A stretch of DNA of 50,490 bases from Oscillospiraceae bacterium (GTDB lineage Bacteria; Bacillota; Clostridia; Oscillospirales; Ruminococcaceae). The stretch is taken from assembly GCA_017436125.1 (NCBI GenBank), contig JAFSDS010000071.1:1-50490 (forward strand), read 5' to 3'. This document shows, in pieces, positions 14,891 through 23,876 of the stretch. The notes under the pieces are model-generated. The model saw only the letters and a list, made by a program, of their open reading frames with translations. It ran no database searches and had not been told where the DNA came from. Positions within the stretch are counted from its first letter, which is position 1. Every line of letters starts with the position of its first letter. The translations under genes were made by a program, and so were the position numbers.

Positions 14891-17488
14891 ATGAAGATAC
14901 TGGCTGTGGATTCCAACAGCATTATGAACAGGGCCTTTTACGGAATAAAGGTTCTTACAACAAAGGACGGTTTTTTTACAAACGCGGTTTATGGTTTTCT
15001 TTCCATCCTTCTCACCGCGATTTCCGAAACAAAGCCGGATGCCGTTGTTTTTGCATTTGACGTTCATGCGCCCACTTTCCGCCATGAATTTTATAAAGAA
15101 TATAAAGCAGGCCGCCACGCGACCCCCCAGGAACTTATCGACCAGTTTCCGGTTATGAAAGAGCTTTTGGGCTATCTCGGATATCCGGTTATCGCCATAG
15201 AGGGCTGGGAAGCGGACGACATCCTCGGAACGATTTCCCGCCTTTGTGAGGAACAAGGGGCGGAATGTGTTATCTCCACCGGAGACAGGGACAGCCTTCA
15301 GCTTATCGGGGAGCATACTTCTGTTCGCCTTGCAACAACAAAAATGGGCGCCCCGGTTTCTACCATGATGGACAGCCCCGCGGTTCATGAAAAATACGGT
15401 GTTGAGCCCCTTGAACTTATCGAAGTTAAGGCGCTTATGGGAGATTCCAGCGATAATATCCCGGGTGTTCCCGGCATAGGCGAAAAGACTGCCCTTGATC
15501 TTATCCAGAAATATCACAGCGTTGACTATATCTATGAGCATTTTGATGAACTTGAGCTTAAACCTGCACAGCGCAAAAAGCTTGAGGAAGGAAAGGACCT
15601 TGCCTATTTAAGCCGCCGCCTTGGCGAAATAAACCGCTTTGCGCCCATTTCCGAAAATCTTTCCGATTATCTTCCGAAAGAAAGGGACGAAGCGGCGGCG
15701 GTAAATCTTCTTTCCCGTCTTGAAATGTATAAAATGATAGAAAGACTCGGTCTTGATGCGGCAAAAATTCCGGAACGAACAGAAACGAGCACTGCTCCCA
15801 AAAAGAAAGTCGAAGTTTCCTTCGGCGATGCCTCCGCTTTTTCCGGACACGATGATGTTGAGCACGCGGAGCTTCTTTTTGAGAGCGTTGGGGATGATAT
15901 CACCTGCTGCTGTCTTGTTTTTGACGAAAAAGCGGTGCTCATTGAGAACGATGGCTTCTTTTTCGATGCCGCACTGGCAAATTTCCTGTGCTCAAACTGC
16001 AAAAAACGTACGGATGACTTAAAATTCCTTTCCCGCTGGGCAGAAAACCACGGCGGCGAAGTAAAAAACTGCGTTATGGATTCATCCCTTGCGGGATACA
16101 TCCTCAACGTTTCCGGCGACGATTATTCCATAGAGCGCCTTGCGGCCCTCTATCATGCGGAAAAAGCGGAACTTTCAGGCGATGTTGGTGCTCATCCCGA
16201 GCTTTTGGAAAAAGCTGCTGTTTTTTCATCTCTTTGCGATATGCTCCGCACCGAACTTAAAAACCACGGGGAGGAAAAGATCCTTGATGAAATTGAACTT
16301 CCCCTTGCAAAGATCCTTGCATCCATGGAACTCAGGGGCTTTAAAATCGATCCGGAGGGCATCCGCAGCTTTGGCGACGAACTTTTGAGCACCATAAAAG
16401 AAACGGAAAAACGCATTTATGAACTTTGCGGCGAGGAATTCAACATTCTTTCGCCAAAGCAGCTTGGGGTCGTTCTTTTTGAGCATCTTGGCCTTCCGGC
16501 AAAGAAGAAAACAAAAACCGGGTATTCCACAAACGCGGATATCCTTGAGGATCTTCGAAAATATCACCCGGCCATTGACGAAATACTTGAATACAGAAAA
16601 CTTACTAAGCTCAATTCCACCTATGTTGAGGGACTTTTGGGGGCGCTTGCTCCGGACGGCAGGGTCCATACAAGATTTAATCAGAAGGAGACCCGCACCG
16701 GACGCATCAGTTCCCTTGAACCGAACCTTCAGAATATTCCCATCCGCACGGAACTTGGCAGCCGCATGAGAGGATTTTTTGTTGCAAAAGAGGGCTATAC
16801 CCTTGTTGACGCGGACTATTCCCAGATAGAGCTGCGTGTTCTTGCGCATCTTTCCGGGGATGAAAATATGATATCCGCCTTTACCGGAGGAACCGATATC
16901 CATACCCAGACCGCCGCGCAGGTTTTCGGCGTTCCGGAGGATTTTGTTACCTCCTCCATGCGCAGCAGCGCAAAGGCCGTTAACTTTGGCATAGTTTACG
17001 GAATCGGCGCCTGGAGCCTTGGGGAAAACATCGGTGTTTCCACAAAAGAGGCACAGCAGTATATCGACAGCTATCTTTCCCATTACAGCGGCGTTGACCG
17101 CTTTATGAAGGAGAGCATTGAAACCGCGAAAAAATGCGGATACGCGGTAACTTCCTATGGAAGACGCAGATATCTTCCGGAACTTTCAAGCAGCAACTTC
17201 AATCTTCGCGCATTCGGCGAAAGAGTTGCAAGAAACATGCCCATTCAGGGCACCGCCGCGGATATCATAAAGCTTGCCATGGTCAAAGTTGAAAACCGCC
17301 TTAAAGCGGAAAATCTTGACGCAAAGCTCATCATGCAGGTGCACGACGAACTTATCGTTGAAGCAAACGAAAACTGCGCCGAAAAAGCCGCGGAGATACT
17401 CCGCTATGAAATGGAAAACGCCGCAAAACTTTCCGTTCCCATGGAAGTTGACGTCGGAACCGGAAAAACCTGGCTTTTGGCGCATTAA
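14891..17488 (+). CDS. polA: DNA polymerase I
   Basis: 865 residues with three regions: a 5'-nuclease domain (about 1-290; EGWEADDILG, STGDRDSLQL, GIGEKTALDL), a degenerate 3'-5' exonuclease-like domain (about 310-460, lacking the DxE metal motif), and the polymerase domain. Polymerase motif A DYSQIELR is at 642-649, motif B R691-x3-K695...FGIVYG, motif C H818-D-E. Proofreading is therefore probably absent, as in Bacillus and Thermus enzymes. ATG 14891 has a GGGAGGT SD; an upstream in-frame ATG at 14846 has none. It is transcribed divergently from the M23 gene; a TATAAT lies at 14828-14833 without a clear -35. Confidence 0.95.
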   Translation: MKILAVDSNSIMNRAFYGIKVLTTKDGFFTNAVYGFLSILLTAISETKPDAVVFAFDVHAPTFRHEFYKEYKAGRHATPQELIDQFPVMKELLGYLGYPVIAIEGWEADDILGTISRLCEEQGAECVISTGDRDSLQLIGEHTSVRLATTKMGAPVSTMMDSPAVHEKYGVEPLELIEVKALMGDSSDNIPGVPGIGEKTALDLIQKYHSVDYIYEHFDELELKPAQRKKLEEGKDLAYLSRRLGEINRFAPISENLSDYLPKERDEAAAVNLLSRLEMYKMIERLGLDAAKIPERTETSTAPKKKVEVSFGDASAFSGHDDVEHAELLFESVGDDITCCCLVFDEKAVLIENDGFFFDAALANFLCSNCKKRTDDLKFLSRWAENHGGEVKNCVMDSSLAGYILNVSGDDYSIERLAALYHAEKAELSGDVGAHPELLEKAAVFSSLCDMLRTELKNHGEEKILDEIELPLAKILASMELRGFKIDPEGIRSFGDELLSTIKETEKRIYELCGEEFNILSPKQLGVVLFEHLGLPAKKKTKTGYSTNADILEDLRKYHPAIDEILEYRKLTKLNSTYVEGLLGALAPDGRVHTRFNQKETRTGRISSLEPNLQNIPIRTELGSRMRGFFVAKEGYTLVDADYSQIELRVLAHLSGDENMISAFTGGTDIHTQTAAQVFGVPEDFVTSSMRSSAKAVNFGIVYGIGAWSLGENIGVSTKEAQQYIDSYLSHYSGVDRFMKESIETAKKCGYAVTSYGRRRYLPELSSSNFNLRAFGERVARNMPIQGTAADIIKLAMVKVENRLKAENLDAKLIMQVHDELIVEANENCAEKAAEILRYEMENAAKLSVPMEVDVGTGKTWLLAH

Positions 17489-17538
17489 GGTTTTTTTCTC
17501 ATTGATGTAATAGTATCTTTTAAAAAAATGGTTCGATT

Positions 17539-17866
17539 TTATATGTACCCCCATTTCTTTGATGGCGCAAAGAAACGGTGGTATTACTCTTGCCGTTAGC
17601 GCCTTGCCGCATCGGCATTACGCCTTGCGTCAAGTCGACGGCTGCGCCAGTAAACGACTCGCTTCATCGTCCACAGGACGCGCTTCGTCGTTTATGCTGC
17701 CAAAGAAACGCTTTCTATCCCCAGCAGTTTGCTCCCGCAAACGCTGTCCCCTTATCAAAGGGGACAAGATGCACCACCGAAAGATAGTGCTTTCTATTCT
17801 CCACCGCCGTCGCCGTCTTCGAAGGCGACAACGGTTTTCATTTTACATTTTTCGCTCGGCTATTTA
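17539..17866. repeat. Mosaic spacer: R4, shared 28-mer, inverted R3
   Basis: R4 (ATGTACCCCCATTTCTTTGA... GCAAAGAAACGG) is at 17539-17577. At 17656-17684 lies a 28-base stretch found again, inverted, at 44961-44989 with one mismatch. The end (17800-17866) is an inverted version of the R3 part of the long repeat, with CCGTCGCCGTCTTCGAAGGC and TTTTCATTTTACATTTTTCG. Between them are further short palindromes (GGGGACA-type). No credible gene is seen here. Confidence 0.7.
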
Positions 17867-17882
17867 AGAGGAAAGGAGCAAT

Positions 17883-18362
17883 ATGAAAAACAACAGACTT
17901 TATAACGTTATGTTCCCCATTTGGTTTCTTATTCTGATGCCGGCAACATGGCTTATTACGATTCCGGCGAACTTTATTATAGATTCCGCCGTTCTTCTTT
18001 TGGCGGCACATTATTTTTGCCGGGGAAGGGAAAAAGAAATCTGGAAGAAAAGCATTGTTAAGGTTTTTGTTTTTGGCTTTCTTTCGGATTTCATCGGTTC
18101 CGGTTTTCTTACGGCCGGACTTTATATCTCCGCTTTTCTTGAAAGCGGAACGATTTTTGAAGCCGCCGCTGCCGGCGCAACAACCGTTGCAGGATTTTTG
18201 ACCATTCTTTTTGCGGTTGTCCTTTCCGGAATATGCATTTTCTTTCTGGATAAAAAATGGGCTTTTGGAAAAACGGATATGAACGAAGCCCAAATAAAGA
18301 AAATATCCCTTGTTATGGCCATAGCCACAGCACCCTATACGTTTTTTATTCCGCTTTACTGA
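17883..18362 (+). CDS. Small multi-pass membrane protein, unrecognised
   Basis: A 159-residue hydrophobic protein with probable membrane segments at about 10-28, 33-47, 63-85, 97-125 and 140-158, separated by short charged loops such as CRGREKEIWKKS and DKKWAFGKTDMNEAQIKK. I do not recognise the family. The ATG has an AGGAAAGGAGC SD. It is 17 bases upstream of pth on the same strand, and so is probably in the same transcript, but no role in translation can be claimed from this. Confidence 0.75.
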   Translation: MKNNRLYNVMFPIWFLILMPATWLITIPANFIIDSAVLLLAAHYFCRGREKEIWKKSIVKVFVFGFLSDFIGSGFLTAGLYISAFLESGTIFEAAAAGATTVAGFLTILFAVVLSGICIFFLDKKWAFGKTDMNEAQIKKISLVMAIATAPYTFFIPLY

Positions 18363-18379
18363 TAATAAGGAGAATATAA

Positions 18380-19000
18380 ATGAGCGATATCTGGAGTTTA
18401 TTCGATAAAATCAAGAAAACAGAAAAAGTTTCCGGCCCGCCGGAATATATTATAGTCGGCCTTGGAAACCCGGGAAAGGATTATGAAATAACCCGCCACA
18501 ACACCGGGTTTATGGCCATGGATAAAATTGCCGAAAAAGCAAATGTAAAGATCGACCGCCTTAAATTCAAGGCCCTTACAGCCGCAGGCGAACTTGGCGG
18601 AAAAAGGGTTTTCTTTATGAAGCCCCAGACCTTTATGAATCTTTCCGGCGAGGCGGTTTTTGCTGCCATGGATTTTTATAAGATCCCCCTTGATAAGGTC
18701 ATTGTTATTTTTGACGATACCACCCTCGACGTCGGCAAAATGCGAATCCGCAAAAAGGGAAGCGCCGGCGGCCATAACGGTCTTAAAAGCATAATCGCCC
18801 TTTGCGGCGGAGATAATTTTCCCCGTATAAAAATCGGCATCGGCAAAAAGCCCGAAGGCTGGGACCTTGCGGACTGGGTCCTTGGAAAATATTCCGAGGA
18901 GGACCTTAAAACCCTTGATACCATGTTTGAAAATTCCGTCGAGGCGGCAAAACTTATGGTTTTGGGAAAACTTGACGAAGCCATGAATAAGTTTAACTGA
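18380..19000 (+). CDS. pth: Peptidyl-tRNA hydrolase
   Basis: A 206-residue enzyme that releases peptides from tRNAs dropped by stalled ribosomes. Seen: IIVGLGNPGKDYEITRHNTGF with the catalytic H40, the substrate-binding asparagines in KPQTFMNLSG and GSAGGHNGLKS, and an aspartate in DDTTLDVGKMRIR. The protein has about 20 more residues before IIVGLGNPG than typical Pth; the AAGGAGA SD ahead of ATG 18380 indicates that this extension is made. As in many Bacillota, mfd follows, though here a repeat pair separates the two. Confidence 0.95.
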   Translation: MSDIWSLFDKIKKTEKVSGPPEYIIVGLGNPGKDYEITRHNTGFMAMDKIAEKANVKIDRLKFKALTAAGELGGKRVFFMKPQTFMNLSGEAVFAAMDFYKIPLDKVIVIFDDTTLDVGKMRIRKKGSAGGHNGLKSIIALCGGDNFPRIKIGIGKKPEGWDLADWVLGKYSEEDLKTLDTMFENSVEAAKLMVLGKLDEAMNKFN

Positions 19001-19005
19001 TTTAA

Positions 19006-19125
19006 AGCCTCCCTTGTACAAAGGGAGGTGGCATTTGCGTAAGCAAATGACGGAGGGATTGTCCTTTTATATAATTACAACCCCTCAGTCAGCTTCGCTG
19101 ACATCTCCCCTTACACAGGGGAGCC
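19006..19125. repeat. Composite R2 element (two inward-facing half-units)
   Basis: Left half, 19006-19062: AGCCTCCCTTGTACAAAGGGAGGT, middle stem ATTTGCGTAAGCAAAT, GACGGAGGGATTGT. After 14 bases the right half, 19077-19125: ACAACCCCTCAGTC, middle stem AGCTTCGCT, GACATCTCCCCTTACACAGGGGAGCC. The outer arms form long terminal inverted repeats. It sits between pth and mfd. Confidence 0.85.
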
Positions 19126-19190
19126 TTAATATGTTTAACCACACCCCCCTTTTTCTTAAGGAGGGTCAATACTCTTTGCGGAGGTGTCCT

Positions 19191-22100
19191 ATGTTACAAA
19201 GCTTTATGGACAGCGTGCCCCAGTTCCGACAGGTGGTGGATTCCCTTGGGCGGAGTTTTGCCATGCCCATTTTTGCCGCCGGTCTTTCCGGTTCTGAAAG
19301 AGCCATGCTCGCATACGGAATCAGTGAAAAAGTTAAAAAGCCCGTGCTCATAATTACCCCGGACGAGGCTTCCGCAACACGTCTTTCGGAAGATATCGCC
19401 CAGCTTTGCTCTGCCGAAAAGGTTGCTTTGTATCCCATAAGGGACCTTCGGTTCCGCAGCGCGGAGGGTTCCTCCGCGGAATATGAACAGCGAAGACTTT
19501 CGGTGCTCGGGCGCGTGCTCGATGAAAGCTGTAAGATAGTTGTTTCCTCCGTTGAGGCGGCTTTGCAGTACACTATCCCTCCGGGCACTTTTAAATACAA
19601 CACTTTTTCCGTAAAACGCGGCGACGTCTGTGACATGGAGGATCTTTCAAAACGGCTTTCCCGTGCGGGTTATGAACGCAGAAGCCAGGTTGACGGCCCA
19701 TGCCAGTTCTCTGTTCGCGGCGGAATACTGGATTTTTATTCCCCACAGGCAAGCAGCCCTGTCCGAATCGAATTTTGGGGCGACGAAGTTGACTCCGTTG
19801 CCATGTTCGACCTTGAATCCCAGCGCAGAACGAAGGAAATCGACGAAGCTTTTATCGCTCCGGCAAGAGAGGTCCTTCCGGATTCAAAGGAGATGCTCAT
19901 AAAACTGCTAAAGGATGCTCACGCAAAACAAAAGGGCAAACACGGCGTGCTCGTTAAGAAAAACATTGAAGCGGACCTTGAAAGACTTGATTCCGGCCTT
20001 TCTGTTTCCGCTCCGGACAGATATATTCCCCTTATTTATAAGTTCCCGGCGACCCTTTTTGACTACGCTCCGGAGGGAGTTGTCATCGCTTCTGAATTCA
20101 TAAAACAGAAGGAGATGCTCAAAACTCTTCGCACCCAGCAGAACGAGGATCTTTCCATGCTTTTTGAGGAGGGAATCCTCTTTCCCGGCTGTGAAGAATT
20201 CAGTCTTGACTATCCCGCCTACTGCTCCATTCTTGATGAGGGCAACACGGTGCTCATGGATTCCTTTCTGCGCAGCGTAAACGAGCTTCATGTCCGCACA
20301 GTTGCGGATTTTGGCGCCATGAGCCTTTCCCATTGGAGCGGCGATCTTGAAACTCTTCTTGAGGACCTTCGGGACTATGCCGCAAGAAAATATACTGTTG
20401 CCGTTCTTTGCGGAACAGAAAGAGCCGCCCATGCTCTTACCACCGACCTTTTAAACAACAATATTAACGCGGCCTTCGCTTCGGATGCCCGCATCTCGCC
20501 CGGAACGGTTTTTGTTACGGAGGGCTGTCTTTCCACCGGATTTGAATTCCCTTTAGGAAAAGTTGCGGTAATAAGCCAGGGAAGATCCAACGTATCCGAG
20601 AAAAAGCGCAAAAAATTCAAAAAATCCGAAAATCCGCTTAAAAGCCTTTCGGATATCACCCCCGGGGACTATGTTGTTCACGTTACAAACGGCATAGGCA
20701 TATTCCAGGGCATTGTTAAACAGGATATCCGCGGCGTTGTTAAGGATTATATCGCCATTCGCTATGCCGGAACGGATATGCTCTATGTTCCGGTAACCCA
20801 GCTTGACCTTGTTTCAAAATACGTCGGCCCAAGGGACGACAAATCCGTAAAACTCAATAAACTCAATTCCACCGACTGGCAAAAGACCAGAAGCAGAGTA
20901 AAAGCCGCGGTAAAGGATATGGCAAAGGAGCTTATTGCCCTTTATTCCAAACGTATGCGCACCGAGGGATATGCTTTCAGCGAGGACACAGACTGGCAGA
21001 GGGATTTTGAGGAGCGCTTTCCATACGAGGAAACGGACGACCAGCTCCGCTGCATTGAGGAAATCAAGCACGATATGGAAATGGCAAGGCCCATGGACCG
21101 CCTTCTCTGCGGCGATGTTGGCTTTGGCAAGACGGAAGTTGCTCTTCGCGCCGCATTCAAAGCGGTCATGGACGGAAAACAGGTAGCGGTTCTTGTTCCA
21201 ACGACCATTCTTGCATGGCAGCATTACCAGACTTTTATGCAGCGCATGGACGGATTTCCCATAACGGTTGAGCTTCTTTCAAGATTCCGCACCCCGAAGC
21301 AGCAGGAAAAGATACTCACCCGCCTTCGCAGCGGCGAAATTGACATTGTTATCGGAACCCACCGCATTTTGCAAAAGGACGTTATCTTTAAGGACCTCGG
21401 CCTTTGCGTAATAGATGAAGAACAGCGCTTCGGCGTTGCCCATAAGGAAAAAATGAAGGAAATGAAGGCCTCTGTTGATGTTCTTACCCTTTCTGCAACG
21501 CCCATTCCGAGAACTCTCAACATGGCCATGAGCGGAATCAGGGATATGTCCACCATTGAGGAAGCGCCCACCGACCGCCACCCGGTACAGACCTACGTTA
21601 TGGAATACGACAGGGGAGTTGTTCTTGAGGCTATCCGCAAGGAACTTCGCCGCGGCGGCCAGGTTTTTTATCTTCATAACAACACCGAGAGCATCATAGG
21701 CTGTGCGGCCCGTCTTCAGCAGGATCTTCCGGAGGCTAAAATTGCCTTTGCCCATGGAAAAATGAGCGAGGAGGAGCTTTCTGACATCTGGAAGAGCCTT
21801 ATCGACCACGAAACGGATATCCTTGTTTGCACGACCATTATTGAAACGGGCGTTGACGTTCCTTCCTGCAACACCCTTATCATTGAAAACGCGGACCACC
21901 TTGGTCTTTCCCAGCTTTATCAGCTTAGGGGCAGGGTCGGACGTTCCAGCCGCCACGCTTTTGCTTATTTTACCTTTACGAGGGGAAAATCCATAAGCGA
22001 CGTTGCCCAAAAGCGACTTTCCGCCATACGCGATTTTACCCAGTTTGGCAGCGGATTTAAAATCGCCATGCGCGACCTTGAAATAAGAGGCGCCGGAAAC

Positions 22101-22655
22101 ATTCTTGGCGCAAACCAGCATGGCCACATGGAATCCGTTGGTTATGAGATGTATGTGCGACTTCTTTCCGAGGCTATTGCGGAAGAAAAGGGCGAAGCGC
22201 CGCCCCCTTCTTCCGAGGACTGCGCCATTGATATTGCCCTTGATGCCCATATTCCGGAGGAATATATCCGCTCCCTCAACCAGAGGGTCGATATGTATAA
22301 GCGCATAGCCGCTATCAGAAATCAGGATGACGCGGCGGACGTTATCGACGAGCTTATCGACCGCTTCGGCGATCCTCCTGTTTCCGTAATGGGACTTATC
22401 GAGGTTGCGACCCTTCGCAACATGGCGTCCCACCTTGGTATAACGGATATCCGCCAGGTGGATGCGGAGATGAGGTTCTATCCAAAGGAACTTGACCTTG
22501 AGCGCATCAGCATGGCGACCCAGAAGATGCAGGGCCGCCTTACCATGGACCTTATGAGCGCAAAGCCCCATCTTACGGTTGTTCTTAAAACTGCGGAACG
22601 CCCCATCGAGCTTATGAAGAAAGTTCTTCTTGCAATGAGGTATGACGGAGAATAA
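19191..22655 (+). CDS. mfd: Transcription-repair coupling factor Mfd
   Basis: 1154 residues. Mfd removes RNA polymerase stalled at DNA damage and recruits UvrA. Seen in order: an N-terminal UvrB-like region (about 1-340), the RNA-polymerase-interaction domain (about 490-560, GDYVVHVTNGIGIFQG), RecG-like translocase motifs with Walker A GDVGFGKTE at 641-649, DEEQ at 742-745 and TRG-like LRGRVGRSSRHAFAYF, and the C-terminal TRCF domain. ATG 19191 has a GGAGGT SD six bases away; a longer open frame runs back through the repeat and is not supported. Monocistronic or coupled to pth across the repeat, with a terminator at 22661. Confidence 0.96.
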   Translation: MLQSFMDSVPQFRQVVDSLGRSFAMPIFAAGLSGSERAMLAYGISEKVKKPVLIITPDEASATRLSEDIAQLCSAEKVALYPIRDLRFRSAEGSSAEYEQRRLSVLGRVLDESCKIVVSSVEAALQYTIPPGTFKYNTFSVKRGDVCDMEDLSKRLSRAGYERRSQVDGPCQFSVRGGILDFYSPQASSPVRIEFWGDEVDSVAMFDLESQRRTKEIDEAFIAPAREVLPDSKEMLIKLLKDAHAKQKGKHGVLVKKNIEADLERLDSGLSVSAPDRYIPLIYKFPATLFDYAPEGVVIASEFIKQKEMLKTLRTQQNEDLSMLFEEGILFPGCEEFSLDYPAYCSILDEGNTVLMDSFLRSVNELHVRTVADFGAMSLSHWSGDLETLLEDLRDYAARKYTVAVLCGTERAAHALTTDLLNNNINAAFASDARISPGTVFVTEGCLSTGFEFPLGKVAVISQGRSNVSEKKRKKFKKSENPLKSLSDITPGDYVVHVTNGIGIFQGIVKQDIRGVVKDYIAIRYAGTDMLYVPVTQLDLVSKYVGPRDDKSVKLNKLNSTDWQKTRSRVKAAVKDMAKELIALYSKRMRTEGYAFSEDTDWQRDFEERFPYEETDDQLRCIEEIKHDMEMARPMDRLLCGDVGFGKTEVALRAAFKAVMDGKQVAVLVPTTILAWQHYQTFMQRMDGFPITVELLSRFRTPKQQEKILTRLRSGEIDIVIGTHRILQKDVIFKDLGLCVIDEEQRFGVAHKEKMKEMKASVDVLTLSATPIPRTLNMAMSGIRDMSTIEEAPTDRHPVQTYVMEYDRGVVLEAIRKELRRGGQVFYLHNNTESIIGCAARLQQDLPEAKIAFAHGKMSEEELSDIWKSLIDHETDILVCTTIIETGVDVPSCNTLIIENADHLGLSQLYQLRGRVGRSSRHAFAYFTFTRGKSISDVAQKRLSAIRDFTQFGSGFKIAMRDLEIRGAGNILGANQHGHMESVGYEMYVRLLSEAIAEEKGEAPPPSSEDCAIDIALDAHIPEEYIRSLNQRVDMYKRIAAIRNQDDAADVIDELIDRFGDPPVSVMGLIEVATLRNMASHLGITDIRQVDAEMRFYPKELDLERISMATQKMQGRLTMDLMSAKPHLTVVLKTAERPIELMKKVLLAMRYDGE

Positions 22656-22660
22656 AAGAT

Positions 22661-22690
22661 AAAAGCCCCTCTTTATGAGGGGCTTTTTTT
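22661..22690 (+). terminator. mfd terminator
   Basis: AAAAGCCCCTC / GAGGGGCTTTTTTT stem with a TTTAT loop, six bases after the stop. Confidence 0.9.
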
Positions 22691-22700
22691 GCTGCTGTTT

Positions 22701-22853
22701 TGCGGGCGGATGATATTCAATAAAAGGCCCCCTTGTGTAAAGGGGGCTGTCGTTTGCTTTGCAAACGACTGGGGGATTGTTGTTATAGATCGTCCTATAT
22801 GGACAATCCCTCCGGGTTGCCTGTTGCGGGCGGATGATATCCGCCCCTACGGT
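22701..22853. repeat. R1 remnant, inverted R2 half-unit and R1
   Basis: A truncated R1 (GCGGGCGGATGATATTC) is at 22701. An inverted R2 half-unit is at 22725-22780 (middle stem GTTTGCTTTGCAAAC). A linker-plus-R1 unit is at 22803-22853 (ACAATCCCTCCGGGTTGCC then the GCGGGCGGATGATATCCGCCC palindrome). From 22854 to about 23140 the DNA is AT-rich and holds nothing I can assign. Confidence 0.8.
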
Positions 22854-23144
22854 TGGCTGGGGAGGATTGCGCAAGCGGATGAACGGCGATTTTATGGGAA
22901 ACACAGATGTTTTTTATGCATGGATTGTTTTAATATGCTAAATCAAAAAAGCGCGGATTTATGCGGTTTTTTTAGAATTTTATTGTTTTTTGCGAAAAAT
23001 ATTTTATACATTTTTTGCATATAATTTCAAAAACACAGGAAAATAATGTATATACATTTTGATTTTTTGTCAGGTTTTTTCATTTTTGTGCAGTTTTACT
23101 AAAATTTACCTGTTAATTTCGTTGGTTTTCTCAATTGTCAACTA

Positions 23145-23262
23145 TTGATTTTGCAGGATTTGTTGCGATATAATGTACTCGACGAACGGACAGTTCGTTA
23201 ATATAACTGCCGGCAGCAAGGGAGATCCTTGCGCCTTATAAAAGACGAAAGGACTTGATATT
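23145..23262 (+). promoter_or_regulatory. Promoter and structured leader of the 61-residue ORF
   Basis: TTGATT (23145-23150), 18 bp, TATAAT (23169-23174). The ~85-base leader can form three hairpins: ACGAAC/GTTCGT (23182-23198), CTGC/GCAG (23207-23216) and GCAAGG/CCTTGC (23216-23232). An AAAGGACTT SD follows. Confidence 0.6.
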
Positions 23263-23448
23263 ATGTTTACTAACATTTCTCTTAATGATTATCGTTGCCA
23301 GCTCGAAAGCCGTATCCCCGGCGCTCCCGCATGGGCAAAACACGAAAATATGGCTTATTGTGAAGGTTTTTCCGCCCTTGTTGCTGAAAAGAAAAGCATC
23401 AGCCTTCATAAAACTCTTATGACCTTTATTCTTTCCATCGTAAAATAA
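23263..23448 (+). CDS. 61-residue protein, unrecognised
   Basis: A short ORF with an ATG, a GAAAGG SD ten bases upstream, its own promoter with a structured leader, and a strong terminator 12 bases after the stop, so it looks like a complete transcription unit. The product has two cysteines (C12, C33), a central AWAKHENMAYCEGF segment and a hydrophobic, lysine-ended C-terminus (LHKTLMTFILSIVK), which could be amphipathic. Codon choice (CTT, GTT, GCC) matches its neighbours. I do not recognise the family. It might be a secreted or membrane-active peptide, or a spurious ORF inside a small RNA. Confidence 0.6.
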   Translation: MFTNISLNDYRCQLESRIPGAPAWAKHENMAYCEGFSALVAEKKSISLHKTLMTFILSIVK

Positions 23449-23460
23449 ATGTAGTAACAA

Positions 23461-23494
23461 AAAAGAGGCCGCCCAAAAGGGCGGCTTCTTTTTT
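23461..23494 (+). terminator. Terminator of the 61-residue ORF
   Basis: AAAAGAGGCCGCCC / GGGCGGCTTCTTTTTT stem with an AAAA loop. Confidence 0.9.
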
Positions 23495-23711
23495 ATATAA
23501 ATCTGTCTTTCTGTTGCGGACAGTTGATATTCCAAAATGCACGTTTTGCAGGAATATTTTTATTCATCCTGCAAAAATAATATACATTTTTCATCAGAAA
23601 GCCGTTTTTTGGTTACCTTTGCAATTTTAGGTTTTTTCGGCGGCGAAAATTTATCGTTTTCCTATGTTAAAGCAAAAAAACGGGTTTTTTGCCCTTTCGT
23701 CAAAAAATGAG

Positions 23712-23790
23712 GGTACATATAAATGAATCCCCCAGTCTTTTTTAACCGCAAGCGGTTAAAAAATCCAGCCCCCTTTGACAAGGGGGCTTT
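23712..23790. repeat. Inverted R4 end plus R2 half-unit
   Basis: GGGTACATATAAATG (the R4 start inverted) and an R2 half-unit, 23725-23788: AATCCCCCAGTC, middle stem TTTTTTAACCGCAAGCGGTTAAAAAA, CAGCCCCCTTTGACAAGGGGGCT. The rest of 23495-23836 is AT-rich and unassigned. Confidence 0.75.
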
Positions 23791-23836
23791 CCCTAAGGGT
23801 TATTGGCTTGCAAAGCGGCAATGAATTTTCAGGCAT

Positions 23837-23868
23837 AAAAAAGACGGCCAAAAGGCCGTCGTTTTTTT
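23837..23868 (-). terminator. gyrA terminator (symmetric)
   Basis: AAAAAAGACGGCC / GGCCGTCGTTTTTTT with an AAAA loop; A and T runs on both sides allow it to act on the minus-strand gyrA transcript. Confidence 0.85.
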
Positions 23869-23876
23869 GTTGGATA

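Noticed and set aside
21279-22904. 541-codon minus-strand open frame opposite mfd
   Set aside because: It lies fully opposite the mfd helicase region and runs into the downstream repeat. No SD and no recognisable domain.
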